Numbered from the stretch's first letter, positions 1 through 8,970 are shown. The stretch is DNA of 51,361 nt from Streptomyces sp. WZ.A104 (GCF_002382885.1 NZ_NWVL01000059.1:1-51361), one strand, 5' to 3'. Translations and numbers: made by a program. The notes: generated by a model from the letters alone, not told the origin.

Positions 1-2209
1 CGCCCTCGCGCCGCTTCGGCGGCCGCTGCCGCTTGCCCTGGCGGTGCCTGCCGTGCGCCGCGCCCCCGCCGAAGCGGCCCCGGCGCCTGCGGACCAGCTC
101 GCCCCGGCGGCGCACGACGGGGAGCCGGGTGGCGTCGGCCGCGGGCAGCGGGACGACGTCCCTACCCGCCTCGGGCTCCGGCGCGGACCGCACCAGCGAG
201 CGCAGCCAGCCGCGCAACTCCTCGAAGTCCGGCCGCTCCGTGGGGTCCTGGCGCAGCAGCGACTCGACGACGGGCCGCAGCGGACCGCATTCCTCCGCGA
301 AGGCGGGCGGCTCGCCGCACACCATCTGGACCAGCTCGGCCGCGTTCTCCTCGGGGTAGGGGGCGTGGCCCTGGACGGCGCGGAAGAGCAGCGCGCCGAG
401 CGCCCACAGGTCGGTGGAGGGGCCGATCGGGGGCGCGAGCTGCCAGTTCTCATGGACCGGACCGGCCTGTTCGGGAGCCCAGCGTTCGGTGACGGCCCCG
501 ACGACGGTGATCCGGGCCTGGCGGGCGCGTTCGGCGGCGAGCGGGGTGGCGGGGCCGCGGTGGACGGCGGGCTCGTCGCCGCCCGCGACGGCGTCCTCCC
601 AGACCCGGGGTGCGGTCCGGGCCGCCGGGAGCGCCGCGGCCCGGGCGAGCGGCTTCGAGACCGGGACGGGCGGACCGGGCCGCCGGGAGTCGGCGCGCAA
701 CGCGTCCTCGCCGGAGCCGCCCGCGGAGACGGGCCGCCCGGAGCCCGGCCCGTCGTCCCAGGTCCCGGTGAGGTGGACGCGGCGCCCGGGCGGGCGCGGC
801 CCCTCGTCGTCGTCCTCGTCGTCCTCGTCGTCGTAGGGGTGGTCGCCGTCGGGGTAGGGCTCCTCGGCGGAGCTGCTCCAGGGGCGGGCGAGGCCGGGGC
901 CGGTTCCGAGGGGTACGCCAGCGCCTGCGCCGACGTCCGCGCTGTCGCCGTCGGCCTCGGCCCGGGAGGCGGGCGGCGCCTTCGTGAGGTCGGCCGAAAC
1001 CTGTCCGGTCGACGCGGGGCCTGCCTGCTGCTGGTCCTCGCCAACCCGGGCGGCGGCGCGCGCCCCCGCCCGGTAGGCGGCGATGGCCCCCGCGCGGGCG
1101 GCCCGCAGCTGAGCCGCGCTCGCGGCACCCGGCTCGGCGGGCGACGGCACGGGGGCGTACGGGACGGCGGGGGCGGCAGCACGCGGAACAATCGTCTGCC
1201 CGGCCTGCGGCGCCTGGGGCTCCAGGGGCTGAGGCTCCCGGGACTGGGACTGGGGCTCCCAAGGCTGCGGTTCCCGGGGCTCGGGCGCAGGCTCGTGCTG
1301 GGATTGGGCCTCGGCCCCTCCGGCAGTGCCGTACGGCTCGTACGGCTCCGGGGACTCGCCGGCCCGCTGCGGCGCGTACCCCTGTGGCAGCGGCGGAACG
1401 AACAGCTCCCGGCCTCCCCGGCCTTCCCGCCCGTCGCCGCTCTCCTCGCCCGGCGGGAGCGAGTGCGCGCCACCGGGGTCCATCGAGGGGGCCGCCCCGA
1501 CCACCGGGATGCCCTGGGTCGTGGGGCCGCCGGTCACCGGTTCGGCGTCGGGCTGCGGTGCGGGGGCGTAGCCGCAGAGCGCCTCCTCGGCCGCGCCCGC
1601 CGCGAGGCCGGTCAGCATGACGCGACCGTCGTCGCAGACCAGGACCGTGCGGACGGTGATGTTGCGGTGGGTCCAGCCGTGGGCGTGCAGCACCCGCAGG
1701 GCGGTCAGCACGTCGGAACCGATCTCGGCGGCCCGGTAGGGGCTGAGGGGGCGTTCGGCGAGGAGAGCAGCCAGCGGACGGGCCGCGACCAGCTCACTGA
1801 CTATCCACAGCGAACCCGCCTCGGCGAACACGTCGAAGACCTGGTCGAGCCGGGGGTGGTCCGGCACCTGGGCCGCCGCCTGCGCGGCCTCGATCGCCCT
1901 CCGGACCGCGGGGTCCGTGCTGCGGCGCACGGCCCGTCCGGTGGCGCGCCCCGACGCCGAGGGCAGTCCGCCGCCGTCGAGCACCTCCGCGTCCACGATC
2001 TCCGGCAACAGCACCTGGCGGACCAGGACTTCCTGACCGCTGTAAGTGTCGAACGCCCGGGTCTCGACCAGTTCGTACCCGTCGGACGGAGGCAGCGGAA
2101 GGCGGTAGCGGTCGGCAAGCACCCGACCCGCGTAGTCGTCCACGACGCCTCCCCAGAGCGCGCTGTCCCCCGGCCACCAGGACCGCACGAATCCGTCAGT
2201 TGCGGTCAT
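1..2209 (-). CDS. Kinase-fold protein (predicted pseudokinase) with long Pro/Gln-rich insert; 3' end outside window
   Basis: The frame is open from the ATG at 2209 to the window edge (736 codons), so the C-terminus is missing. The N-terminal part follows a Ser/Thr kinase: a DGR motif precedes the DFG position near residue 195, WAPEQ (APE motif) lies near residue 578, then STDLWALG (subdomain IX). The key residues are changed. The VAVK lysine is Arg64 (VLVRQV), the HRD aspartate is Asn183 (THRNIT), and DFG reads TGL at 200-202. About 360 Pro/Gln/Glu-rich residues are inserted between the DFG and APE positions, including an acidic Asp/Glu run. The tail is strongly basic. It lies downstream of, and co-oriented with, an intact kinase gene, as in the Streptomyces kinase cluster near glpD/guaB. 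I infer a scaffold or regulatory pseudokinase. It is confidently a kinase-fold protein; loss of activity is inferred. Confidence 0.85.
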   Translation of the reverse strand, partial: MTATDGFVRSWWPGDSALWGGVVDDYAGRVLADRYRLPLPPSDGYELVETRAFDTYSGQEVLVRQVLLPEIVDAEVLDGGGLPSASGRATGRAVRRSTDPAVRRAIEAAQAAAQVPDHPRLDQVFDVFAEAGSLWIVSELVAARPLAALLAERPLSPYRAAEIGSDVLTALRVLHAHGWTHRNITVRTVLVCDDGRVMLTGLAAGAAEEALCGYAPAPQPDAEPVTGGPTTQGIPVVGAAPSMDPGGAHSLPPGEESGDGREGRGGRELFVPPLPQGYAPQRAGESPEPYEPYGTAGGAEAQSQHEPAPEPREPQPWEPQSQSREPQPLEPQAPQAGQTIVPRAAAPAVPYAPVPSPAEPGAASAAQLRAARAGAIAAYRAGARAAARVGEDQQQAGPASTGQVSADLTKAPPASRAEADGDSADVGAGAGVPLGTGPGLARPWSSSAEEPYPDGDHPYDDEDDEDDDEGPRPPGRRVHLTGTWDDGPGSGRPVSAGGSGEDALRADSRRPGPPVPVSKPLARAAALPAARTAPRVWEDAVAGGDEPAVHRGPATPLAAERARQARITVVGAVTERWAPEQAGPVHENWQLAPPIGPSTDLWALGALLFRAVQGHAPYPEENAAELVQMVCGEPPAFAEECGPLRPVVESLLRQDPTERPDFEELRGWLRSLVRSAPEPEAGRDVVPLPAADATRLPVVRRRGELVRRRRGRFGGGAAHGRHRQGKRQRPPKRREG

Positions 2210-2284
2210 TTGGCGGGCAATTGACCTACTGTTCCGGCTGCGTACGGTCTCCGGCGTCTTACGATACGTGGCAACACGCGCCGA

Positions 2285-2311
2285 CGGGCCGGGTCGCACC
2301 AACCCGGCCCG
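2285..2311 (-). terminator. Hairpin after the kinase gene
   Basis: A perfect 10-bp inverted repeat (CGGGCCGGGT / ACCCGGCCCG) with a 7-nt loop lies 28 bp beyond the stop of the intact kinase gene and before the start of the pseudokinase gene. It has no U-tract, as is usual in Streptomyces. It could reduce read-through between the two genes. Confidence 0.6.
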
Positions 2312-2338
2312 CGCAAACGTTTCGCGGCGGCTGGTCGT

Positions 2339-4525
2339 TCAGCCCGTGGGCTTGAAGGTCGCGAACGCGGTCTCGCGCAGCGTCCGGCACTCGTCGCCGT
2401 CCCACTCGTCCACCTTGCAGCTGATCATGATCGAGTAGCCGCGCTTGGCGTCGACCTTGAAGCCGCGGTTCAGCACCCGTACCCGGACGCCGTCGTGGCT
2501 GCGCTCGAAAGTCCAGTCGGCGACGGTCGGATAGCCGTTGTACTCGACCTTCTTTATGCTGCCGTGCTTGTAGTTGTCGCTGAGGACCTTGGCGCTCGCG
2601 ACCGCCCCGCGCCAGGCGGCGGCCGCGTCGTCCTTGGGCGAGCTGTTGAAGTCGACCTGGACCCGGGGGAAGCCGCCCCGCTCGGCGTTGTAGATGCCGC
2701 CGGAGTTGGCCCCCGCTATGGCGGTGCGCTTGAAGTCCCCCGGCATCGCCATGGTGAAGCGGAAGCGGCTGTCGGTGACCGTTTCGTACCCGGCGGGCAG
2801 CGCGTCGCCGCCCGGCTCGTCCGCCCCGGGGTCCTTCGACTCCTTCGACGGATCGCCGGAGTCCTCGCCGGGCGGGTCCTCGGAGGCCCGGCCGTCGTCC
2901 GAACCCTGGCCCTCCCTCTGGCCGTCGCCCTTCTCGCCGCCCGGACCGCTGCCCTTGTCGTCGCCCTTGTCGTCGTCGGCGCCGCCGCTCGCGGCTCCGG
3001 CCGAGGCCGCGGTGTCGCCCTTGCCGCCCTTGTCCCCGTCGTCACCGCTGAGGGCGATCGCGAGAATCGTGCCGAGGACGGCCAGGACGACGACGGCCGC
3101 GATGATCGCGAGGGTGCGGCGGGGCACCACGTCGGTGATCGAGGCGCGCGTGGAGGCGGGCGAGGACGGCGGCCGCTGCCCGGGTACGGAGGCGCTCGAA
3201 GCCATCGCCGTCCGGGGGGCGCCCACGGGAGCCTTCGAGGCGGCGGCGGACGCCTTGGCACCCTCACCGGCCACCCCCGCCTTCCCACCGGAAGCGCCGG
3301 GAGTGCCGGAAGCGCCGGAAGCGTTTCGGGACCCCCGGGCGGAAGTCCCGGGCGGCGTGGCGGGCTTCGGCGGGACGGCGGGCGAACCGGTGTCCGCCGC
3401 GGCCGGGGAGGCCGCCGCTCCGGCCACCGCCGCACCCGCGGCCGCGCCCTGCACGGCCTTCGAGTTGCGCACGGAGCGCAGGGCTCCGCGCAGCCGGTCG
3501 CGCGTGCCATCGCCGGACTCGCCCGATCCCGTGGCCTGCTTCGGCGGCCTGGGGCCCCTGGCCGGCTTGACCGCCTTCTTGACGGCCGTCTTCTTGACGA
3601 GGGGGACGGCAGCGGGCGCCGATGGCAGGGCCATGACCTGGGTGGAGTCGGCGGGGGCCGGCACGGGGACGTCGGGGGCATTGATCACGTCGTTGAGCAG
3701 CGCCCGCGCACCGGCGTCGTCGAGGCGCTGGTCGGGGTCCCGGGCGAGCAGCCCGTAGATGACCTCGGTGAGCGGACCGGCGTTCTTCGGCGGGTCGAGC
3801 GGTTCGGTCATCACGGCCGTGAGGGTGGCGATGGCCGAGCCCTTGTCGTACGGCGGGCAGCCCTCGACGCTCGCGTACAGCAGTCCGCCGAGGGACCACA
3901 GGTCGGCGGGCGGCCCCGGCTTGTGGCCACGGGCCCGCTCCGGCGAGATGTACGAGGGGGCGCCGACGAGCATGCCGGTCGAGGTGACCGAGGGGTCGCC
4001 CTCCACCTGGGCGATGCCGAAGTCGGTGAGGACGACGCGCCCGTCCTCGGCGATCAGTACGTTGGACGGCTTCACATCCCGGTGGAGGATGCCCTCGCGG
4101 TGCGCCGAGCGCAGCACGTCGAGGATGGCGAGCCCGACCTCGGCGGCCCGCTTCGGCGTCAGCGTGCCGTCCTCGCGGATCGCTTCGGCCAGTGACTTGC
4201 CCTCGATGAGCTCCATGACGATCCACGGGCGGTCGTCCTCGTCGACCACGTCGTACACGGTGACCGCGCTGTTGTTGCGGATCCGTGCGATCGCCTTCGC
4301 CTCACGCAGGGTGCGCGTGATCAGCCGGCGCTTCTCGTCCTCGTCGATGGACGACGGGAACCGCAGTTCCTTGACCGCCACCGCGCGGCCGAGCGTCTCG
4401 TCGTCGGCGCGCCAGACCGTACCCATGCCGCCCCGGCCGAGCACCTCACCGAGCCGGTAGCGCCCCGCCAGGAGACGACCTTCCTTGTCCCGTTGGGGCT
4501 CCCGTGCCTGCTCCGCCTCCGACAT
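2339..4525 (-). CDS. Membrane-anchored Ser/Thr protein kinase
   Basis: This is a 728-aa Hanks-type kinase. The glycine loop GRGGMGTVW is at 30-38, the ATP lysine at K52 (VAVKEL), the HRD aspartate at D150 (LHRDVKPSN) and the DFG aspartate at D168 (LTDFGIA), followed by a SYISPERARG activation segment; all catalytic residues are present. An Ala/Pro/Lys-rich linker (about 290-465) leads to one membrane helix near 470-492, a Gly/Asp/Lys-rich spacer, and an extracytoplasmic C-terminal domain of about 150 residues containing two cysteines and no PASTA repeats. The start is the ATG at 4525, behind AGAGGGGA. Its neighbour downstream is a pseudokinase, suggesting a signalling pair. The ligand of the outer domain is unknown. 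Confidence 0.93.
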   Translation of the reverse strand: MSEAEQAREPQRDKEGRLLAGRYRLGEVLGRGGMGTVWRADDETLGRAVAVKELRFPSSIDEDEKRRLITRTLREAKAIARIRNNSAVTVYDVVDEDDRPWIVMELIEGKSLAEAIREDGTLTPKRAAEVGLAILDVLRSAHREGILHRDVKPSNVLIAEDGRVVLTDFGIAQVEGDPSVTSTGMLVGAPSYISPERARGHKPGPPADLWSLGGLLYASVEGCPPYDKGSAIATLTAVMTEPLDPPKNAGPLTEVIYGLLARDPDQRLDDAGARALLNDVINAPDVPVPAPADSTQVMALPSAPAAVPLVKKTAVKKAVKPARGPRPPKQATGSGESGDGTRDRLRGALRSVRNSKAVQGAAAGAAVAGAAASPAAADTGSPAVPPKPATPPGTSARGSRNASGASGTPGASGGKAGVAGEGAKASAAASKAPVGAPRTAMASSASVPGQRPPSSPASTRASITDVVPRRTLAIIAAVVVLAVLGTILAIALSGDDGDKGGKGDTAASAGAASGGADDDKGDDKGSGPGGEKGDGQREGQGSDDGRASEDPPGEDSGDPSKESKDPGADEPGGDALPAGYETVTDSRFRFTMAMPGDFKRTAIAGANSGGIYNAERGGFPRVQVDFNSSPKDDAAAAWRGAVASAKVLSDNYKHGSIKKVEYNGYPTVADWTFERSHDGVRVRVLNRGFKVDAKRGYSIMISCKVDEWDGDECRTLRETAFATFKPTG

Positions 4526-4900
4526 GCGTCCCCTCTGCGATCAACCCGCCCTGGCAGAGCGTTCATTGTCCCTCACCCCGGGACCGGCCCTGGTCCCGGG
4601 TCCGGGGTCCGCCGCGACGCGGTCCGGCCGGTGGACAGCCCTTCGCCCTACCGACGCCCGGGAGACCGTCTGCCGTTCCCCGAAGTTCTCGGCGTGTCCG
4701 CAGCCCGCCCCTTGCCGCCGTGCGTCCGCCCGGCGAACCACACCCCACCCCCACAGCCTCCTACCAACCCCGCCTCTCCGTCCAGGGCCGCCCACCCGGG
4801 CCCGCGCACGGCCCCGGGCCTCAGCTCCTCAACTGCCGGGCGCCGCGAGGCCGATGGCCGACGACACTGCGTACCACCCGGGATCGACGCGATGTCCGGA
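4526..4900. other. 375-bp intergenic region upstream of the kinase gene
   Basis: No convincing gene is seen. The one clear structure is a perfect 9-bp inverted repeat CCCGGGACC / GGTCCCGGG at 4577-4585 and 4592-4600 with a 6-nt loop, 52-75 bp upstream of the kinase start. It could be an operator or a leader hairpin. The half next to the glpD stop contains no obvious perfect terminator hairpin. Confidence 0.5.
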
Positions 4901-6607
4901 TCAGATCGGAACGATGTCCGGAGCGCCGAGCCGGGCCGCGTCCGCCGTCAGGTCGTCGGGCTGACGCTGCGATTCGCGCTCGGCCTCCACCCGCTTCTCG
5001 TAGTGCCGGACCTCCCGGTCGATCCGCCCCTCGTCCCAGCCGAGCACCGGCGCCATCAGCTCCGCGCAGAGGCGGGCGCTGCGGGTACCCCGGTCGAAGG
5101 TCTCGATGGAGATCCGGGTGCGCCGGGTCAGCACGTCGTCCAGATGCCGGGCGCCCTCGTGCGAGGCGGCGTAGACGATCTCGGCGCGCAGATAGTCGTC
5201 GGCGGCGGGCAGCGGTTCACCCAGGGAGGGGTCGGCCAGGATCAGTTCCAGAATTTCTTCCGTCATTGAGCCGTACCGGTTGAGCAGATGCTCCACCCGG
5301 GCGACATGGAGCCCGGTGCGGGCCGCGATCCGCGCGCGGGCGTTCCACAGGGCCTTGTATCCCTCGGCTCCGAGCAGGGGGATGTCCTCGGTGACGCAGG
5401 CGGCGACCCGCTGGTCGAGCCCGTGCACCGCCTCGTCCACCGCGTCCTTGGCCATGACCCGGTACGTCGTGTACTTGCCGCCCGCCACGACGACCAGCCC
5501 GGGGGCGGGGTGGGCGACGGTGTGCTCGCGCGACAGCTTGCTGGTGGCGTCCGACTCACCAGCCAGCAACGGCCGCAGGCCGGCATAGACGCCTTGGACG
5601 TCATCCCTGGTCAGCGGGGTGTTGAGGACGGAGTTGACGTGCTGGAGGAGATAGTCGATATCGGCGCTGGAGGCGGCCGGGTGGGCCTTGTCCAGATCCC
5701 AGTCGGTGTCCGTGGTGCCGATGATCCAGTGCCTCCCCCAGGGGATGACGAAGAGGACGGACTTCTCGGTGCGCAGGATGAGACCGGTGGAGGAGTGGAT
5801 GCGGTCCTTGGGGACGACGAGATGGATGCCCTTGGAGGCCCGGACGTGGAACTGTCCGCGCTCTCCGATGAGGCCCTGGGTGTCGTCGGTCCAGACGCCG
5901 GTCGCGTTGACCACCTGCTTGGCCCTGACCTCGTACTCCTTGCCGCCCTCGACGTCCTGCACCCGCGCGCCGACGACCCGCTCGCCCTCGCGGAGGAAGC
6001 CGATCACCCGGGCCCGGTTGGCCACCTGGGCCCCGTAGGAGGCGGCGGTGCGCACCAGCGCGGTGACGAAGCGGGCGTCGTCCATCTGGGCGTCGTAGTA
6101 CTGCAACGCGCCGACCAGGGCGTCCTTCTTCAGCGCGGGGGCGACGCGCAGGGCGTGGCGGCGGGAGAGGTGGCGGTGCACGGGCAGGCCCCGGCCGTGG
6201 CCCGAGGAGACCGACATCGCGTCGTACAGCGCCACGCCGGAGCCTGCGTAGAACCGCTCCCAGCCCTTGTGCTGCAAGGGGTAGAGGAAAGGCACCGGCT
6301 TCACCAGGTGCGGGGCGAGCCGTCCCAGGAGCAGGCCGCGCTCCTTGAGCGCCTCACGGACCAGGGCGAAGTCGAGCATCTCCAGATAGCGCAGCCCCCC
6401 GTGGATCAGCTTGCTCGACCTGCTCGACGTGCCGGACGCCCAGTCGCGGGCCTCGACCAGGCCGGTCGAGAGTCCTCTGGTGGCGGCGTCCAGCGCCGTG
6501 CCCGCTCCGACCACGCCCGCTCCCACGACCAGCACGTCCAGTTCGCGCTCGGCCATGGCGGCGAGCGCGGCGGTGCGCTCGGCGGGTCCCAGTGTCGCTG
6601 TCCTCAC
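4901..6607 (-). CDS. glpD: Glycerol-3-phosphate dehydrogenase (FAD-dependent, GlpD)
   Basis: This 568-aa protein oxidises sn-glycerol 3-phosphate to dihydroxyacetone phosphate and passes electrons to the quinone pool at the membrane. The FAD-binding Rossmann motif VVGAGVVGAGTALDAATRG lies near the N-terminus. It is followed by the GlpD signatures SSRSSKLIHGGLRYLE and, later, NATGVWTDD and GTTDTDWD; the C-terminal domain is of the DAO_C type. The frame opens further upstream, but the GTG at 6607 is chosen because GGGAGG lies 5 nt before it and family homology begins there. It is divergent from the nucleotide-sugar dehydrogenase-like gene, with a 246-bp gap that includes an AT-rich stretch near 6752-6785 likely to hold promoters. 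Confidence 0.95.
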   Translation of the reverse strand: MRTATLGPAERTAALAAMAERELDVLVVGAGVVGAGTALDAATRGLSTGLVEARDWASGTSSRSSKLIHGGLRYLEMLDFALVREALKERGLLLGRLAPHLVKPVPFLYPLQHKGWERFYAGSGVALYDAMSVSSGHGRGLPVHRHLSRRHALRVAPALKKDALVGALQYYDAQMDDARFVTALVRTAASYGAQVANRARVIGFLREGERVVGARVQDVEGGKEYEVRAKQVVNATGVWTDDTQGLIGERGQFHVRASKGIHLVVPKDRIHSSTGLILRTEKSVLFVIPWGRHWIIGTTDTDWDLDKAHPAASSADIDYLLQHVNSVLNTPLTRDDVQGVYAGLRPLLAGESDATSKLSREHTVAHPAPGLVVVAGGKYTTYRVMAKDAVDEAVHGLDQRVAACVTEDIPLLGAEGYKALWNARARIAARTGLHVARVEHLLNRYGSMTEEILELILADPSLGEPLPAADDYLRAEIVYAASHEGARHLDDVLTRRTRISIETFDRGTRSARLCAELMAPVLGWDEGRIDREVRHYEKRVEAERESQRQPDDLTADAARLGAPDIVPI

Positions 6608-6853
6608 TGCTGCCTCCCGGTGGATCGGGGTGGTCGGACACGGGAGTGCCACCCGGCCGAGGGGCCGGCCGCCCGTGTCCACCCCTCGATTCTGTCCGCG
6701 CTCCCCGACTTCAGCCACCGCCTGTGGACAACACCCGGGCATCCGGAATCACACAATGCGACATATAGGTCATATTTACGCCTAGTCTGACATTGCGCTG
6801 TCCACAGCAGTTGCGATCTTCACCCTCCGGTCTTAGGGAAGGACGGTTTCGAC

Positions 6854-8116
6854 ATGCCCGCAGACCTCGCCGTCATCGGACTCGGCCACCTCGGACTGCC
6901 CCTCGCCCAGGCCGCCGTGACGGCCGGAATCGACACCGTCGGCTACGACCCCGACCCACGCCCCTACGCGGAGCTCAGAGCGGGCCGCAGCCCCGTCGAA
7001 GGCACCCTCACCGCCTCCGAGGTCCGCCGCATGCTCTCCGGCGGCTTCCGGCCCACCACGAGCGCCGCCGAACTGGGCCGGGTCCGTACCGCCGTGATCT
7101 GCTCCCCCGCCCCCCTCGGCGCCGACCGCACCGTCGACCTCACCGCCCTCGGCGACGCCGCCCGCGCCCTGGCCGCCCGCCTGCGCCCGCACACCACCGT
7201 GCTGCTGGAGTCCGCCGTACCGCCCGGCACCACCGAGAACTTCCTGCGCCCCCTGCTCGAAGAGGGCTCAGGGCTCCTCGCCGGACGCGACTTCCACCTC
7301 GCCTGCTCCCCCAGCCGGCTGGACCCCGGCAACCGCACCCACACCCTGGCCAACACCCCCAAGGTCATCGGCGGCCTCACCCCCGCCTGCACCGAGTCGG
7401 CCGCCGCGTTCTACGGACGCCTCACCGACAAGGTCGTACGGGCCCGGGGCCCGCGCGAGGCGGAGATGACGAAGGTGCTGGAGACCAACTTCCGGCACGT
7501 CAACATCGCGCTGGTCAACGAGATGGCAGTGGCCTGCCACGACCTCGGCGTCGACCTCTGGGACGTCATCAGGTGCGCCGAGACCAAGCCCTTCGGCTTC
7601 CAGCCCTTCCGCCCGGGGCCCGGTGTCGGCGGCCACGGCGTCCCGGTGGACCCCGGCTGCCTGCCCTACAGCACCCGCACCCCCGGGCACCCGTTGCGCA
7701 TGGTCTCGCTGGCGCAGGAGATCAACGACCGTATGCCCAGCTACGTCATCCAGCGCTGCGCCACCCTCCTCAACGAGCACGGCAAGTCCGTCCGAGGTGC
7801 GCGCGTCCTGCTGCTCGGCGTCACCTACAAACCGGACAGCGCCGACCAGGAGGCCGCCCCCGCCCGGGAGATCGCCACCCGGCTGATGGACATGGGTGCC
7901 CAGATCGGCTACCACGACCCACACGTCCTGGACTGGCGGGTACGCGAACTCCCCGTCCCGCGCGCGGACTCGCTGTACGAGGCGGCCGCCGCGGCCGACC
8001 TGACCGTACTGCTCCAGCAGCACCGCACCTACGACCTCCAGGGCCTCGCGGTCAAGGCCCAGTTGCTCCTGGACACCCGCGGAGCCACCCCGGCGGGGGC
8101 CGCGCACCGGCTCTGA
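6854..8116 (+). CDS. UDP-glucose/GDP-mannose dehydrogenase-family protein with altered active site
   Basis: This 420-aa protein has the three-domain architecture of nucleotide-sugar 6-dehydrogenases (WecC/UDP-ManNAc dehydrogenase-like). The NAD-binding GLGHLGLPLA lies at 9-18, ESAVPPGTTE at 119-128, VIGG at 171-174, GPGVGGHGVPVDP at 255-267 and GVTYKPD at 322-328. The catalytic positions are unusual. The thiohemiacetal cysteine of GGHCIPVDP is Gly262, the glutamate of SPER is Ser154 (SPSR), the active-site Asn after the catalytic lysine is displaced (K207 VLETN), and the arginine of DxRESP is Glu333. The start ATG is behind GGAAGG. It is either a pseudoenzyme or an enzyme limited to a different reaction such as the first alcohol oxidation. 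Family assignment is sure; function is not. Confidence 0.85.
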   Translation: MPADLAVIGLGHLGLPLAQAAVTAGIDTVGYDPDPRPYAELRAGRSPVEGTLTASEVRRMLSGGFRPTTSAAELGRVRTAVICSPAPLGADRTVDLTALGDAARALAARLRPHTTVLLESAVPPGTTENFLRPLLEEGSGLLAGRDFHLACSPSRLDPGNRTHTLANTPKVIGGLTPACTESAAAFYGRLTDKVVRARGPREAEMTKVLETNFRHVNIALVNEMAVACHDLGVDLWDVIRCAETKPFGFQPFRPGPGVGGHGVPVDPGCLPYSTRTPGHPLRMVSLAQEINDRMPSYVIQRCATLLNEHGKSVRGARVLLLGVTYKPDSADQEAAPAREIATRLMDMGAQIGYHDPHVLDWRVRELPVPRADSLYEAAAAADLTVLLQQHRTYDLQGLAVKAQLLLDTRGATPAGAAHRL

Positions 8117-8247
8117 GGCGGGGCGGGCCGCCACGGAATTCACCGGTGACCGTTTCCGGGACGTACTGCTACTGTGCGGCGTCACAGAGCGCACGGACGT
8201 GCGCATCTCGCGCACACATACGCATCTGCCCCAGGGGGAGTCCCACC

Positions 8248-8898
8248 GTGAGCCAGCCCGTGCCGCCGCCGAACCAGCCCCAGCAGCCGTACGGCGGCCA
8301 GCCGCAGCCGTACGGCGGCCAGCCCGCGGAAGGCAACCCGTACGCGAGCCAGCCGGGCCAGCCCACCGCCCCGACCGGCAACCCGTACGGCCAGCAGCCC
8401 CCGGCCCCGACCGGCAACCCCTTCGCGGCCCAGCAGCCCGGCCAGCCCGGCCCGTACGGCGGGGCGCCCTTCGCCCCGGCTCCCCCGCCCGCCCCGGCCC
8501 GCAACAACATCGCGCTCGGCGTGCTGGTCGCCCTGGGCGCGGCGATCGTCGCCGGCATCCTGTACGGCGTGATCGCGGGCTCCATCGAGCGCGAGGTCGG
8601 TTACGCGGCGATCGGCGTCGGCTTCCTGACCGGCTTCGCGGCGAGCAAGGTCGGCGGCCGGAACCCCGCGATCGTCGCGGCCGCGGCGCTCTTCTCGCTC
8701 GGCGCGGTCTACCTCGGCCAGCTCGTCGGCATGTCGATGGTGATGGCGGACGTGGCCAACATCCCCTTCTCCGAGGTCTTCGTCGACCACTTCGACACCG
8801 TGACGAAGATCTGGAAGGAAGAGTCCGACTTCATGACGTACCTCTTCCTCGCCCTCGGCCCGATCGCCGCCATCGGTGGTGCCAAGAAGGCGGGCTGA
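8248..8898 (+). CDS. Pro/Gln-rich N-tail, four-helix membrane protein
   Basis: This is a 216-aa protein of unknown function. Residues 1-85 are Pro/Gln/Gly-rich with repeated QPYGGQP and TGNPYGQQ/TGNPFAAQ units, typical of the cytoplasmic tails of many actinobacterial membrane proteins. Four hydrophobic segments follow, beginning near residues 88 (NIALGVLVALGAAI), 115 (YAAIGVGFLTGF), 138 (AIVAAAALFSLGAV) and 193 (YLFLALGPIAAIGG). The GTG start at 8248 sits 7 nt after AGGGGGAG. An in-frame extension upstream overlaps the previous gene and is spurious. It is followed by a strong hairpin terminator. A perfect 10-bp palindrome TCACCGGTGA at 8140-8149 lies upstream and might be regulatory. Confidence 0.85.
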   Translation: MSQPVPPPNQPQQPYGGQPQPYGGQPAEGNPYASQPGQPTAPTGNPYGQQPPAPTGNPFAAQQPGQPGPYGGAPFAPAPPPAPARNNIALGVLVALGAAIVAGILYGVIAGSIEREVGYAAIGVGFLTGFAASKVGGRNPAIVAAAALFSLGAVYLGQLVGMSMVMADVANIPFSEVFVDHFDTVTKIWKEESDFMTYLFLALGPIAAIGGAKKAG

Positions 8899-8912
8899 CG
8901 CCCCGTACGACC

Positions 8913-8955
8913 ATGCGGAAGGGCCCGGACCGTGACGGTCCGGGCCCTTCCGCAT
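8913..8955. terminator. Strong bidirectional hairpin terminator
   Basis: Two perfectly complementary 19-nt arms (8913-8931 and 8937-8955) flank a 5-nt loop between two convergent genes. It should terminate both the membrane protein gene and the guaB3-type gene. Confidence 0.9.
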
Positions 8956-8970
8956 GTGCTGCGGGACGGG

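Noticed and set aside
44..2224. 726-codon open frame on the plus strand
   Set aside because: It is the complement of the pseudokinase frame, which has clear kinase motifs and a proper start; the plus-strand product is low-complexity Gly/Arg/Pro with no motif.
2495..4195. 566-codon open frame on the plus strand
   Set aside because: Antisense shadow of the Ser/Thr kinase gene; high GC leaves few stops in other frames.
6793..8898. 701-codon plus-strand frame upstream of the four-helix membrane protein
   Set aside because: Only the part from the GTG at 8248 is coding; the remainder is an out-of-frame read of the dehydrogenase-like gene.
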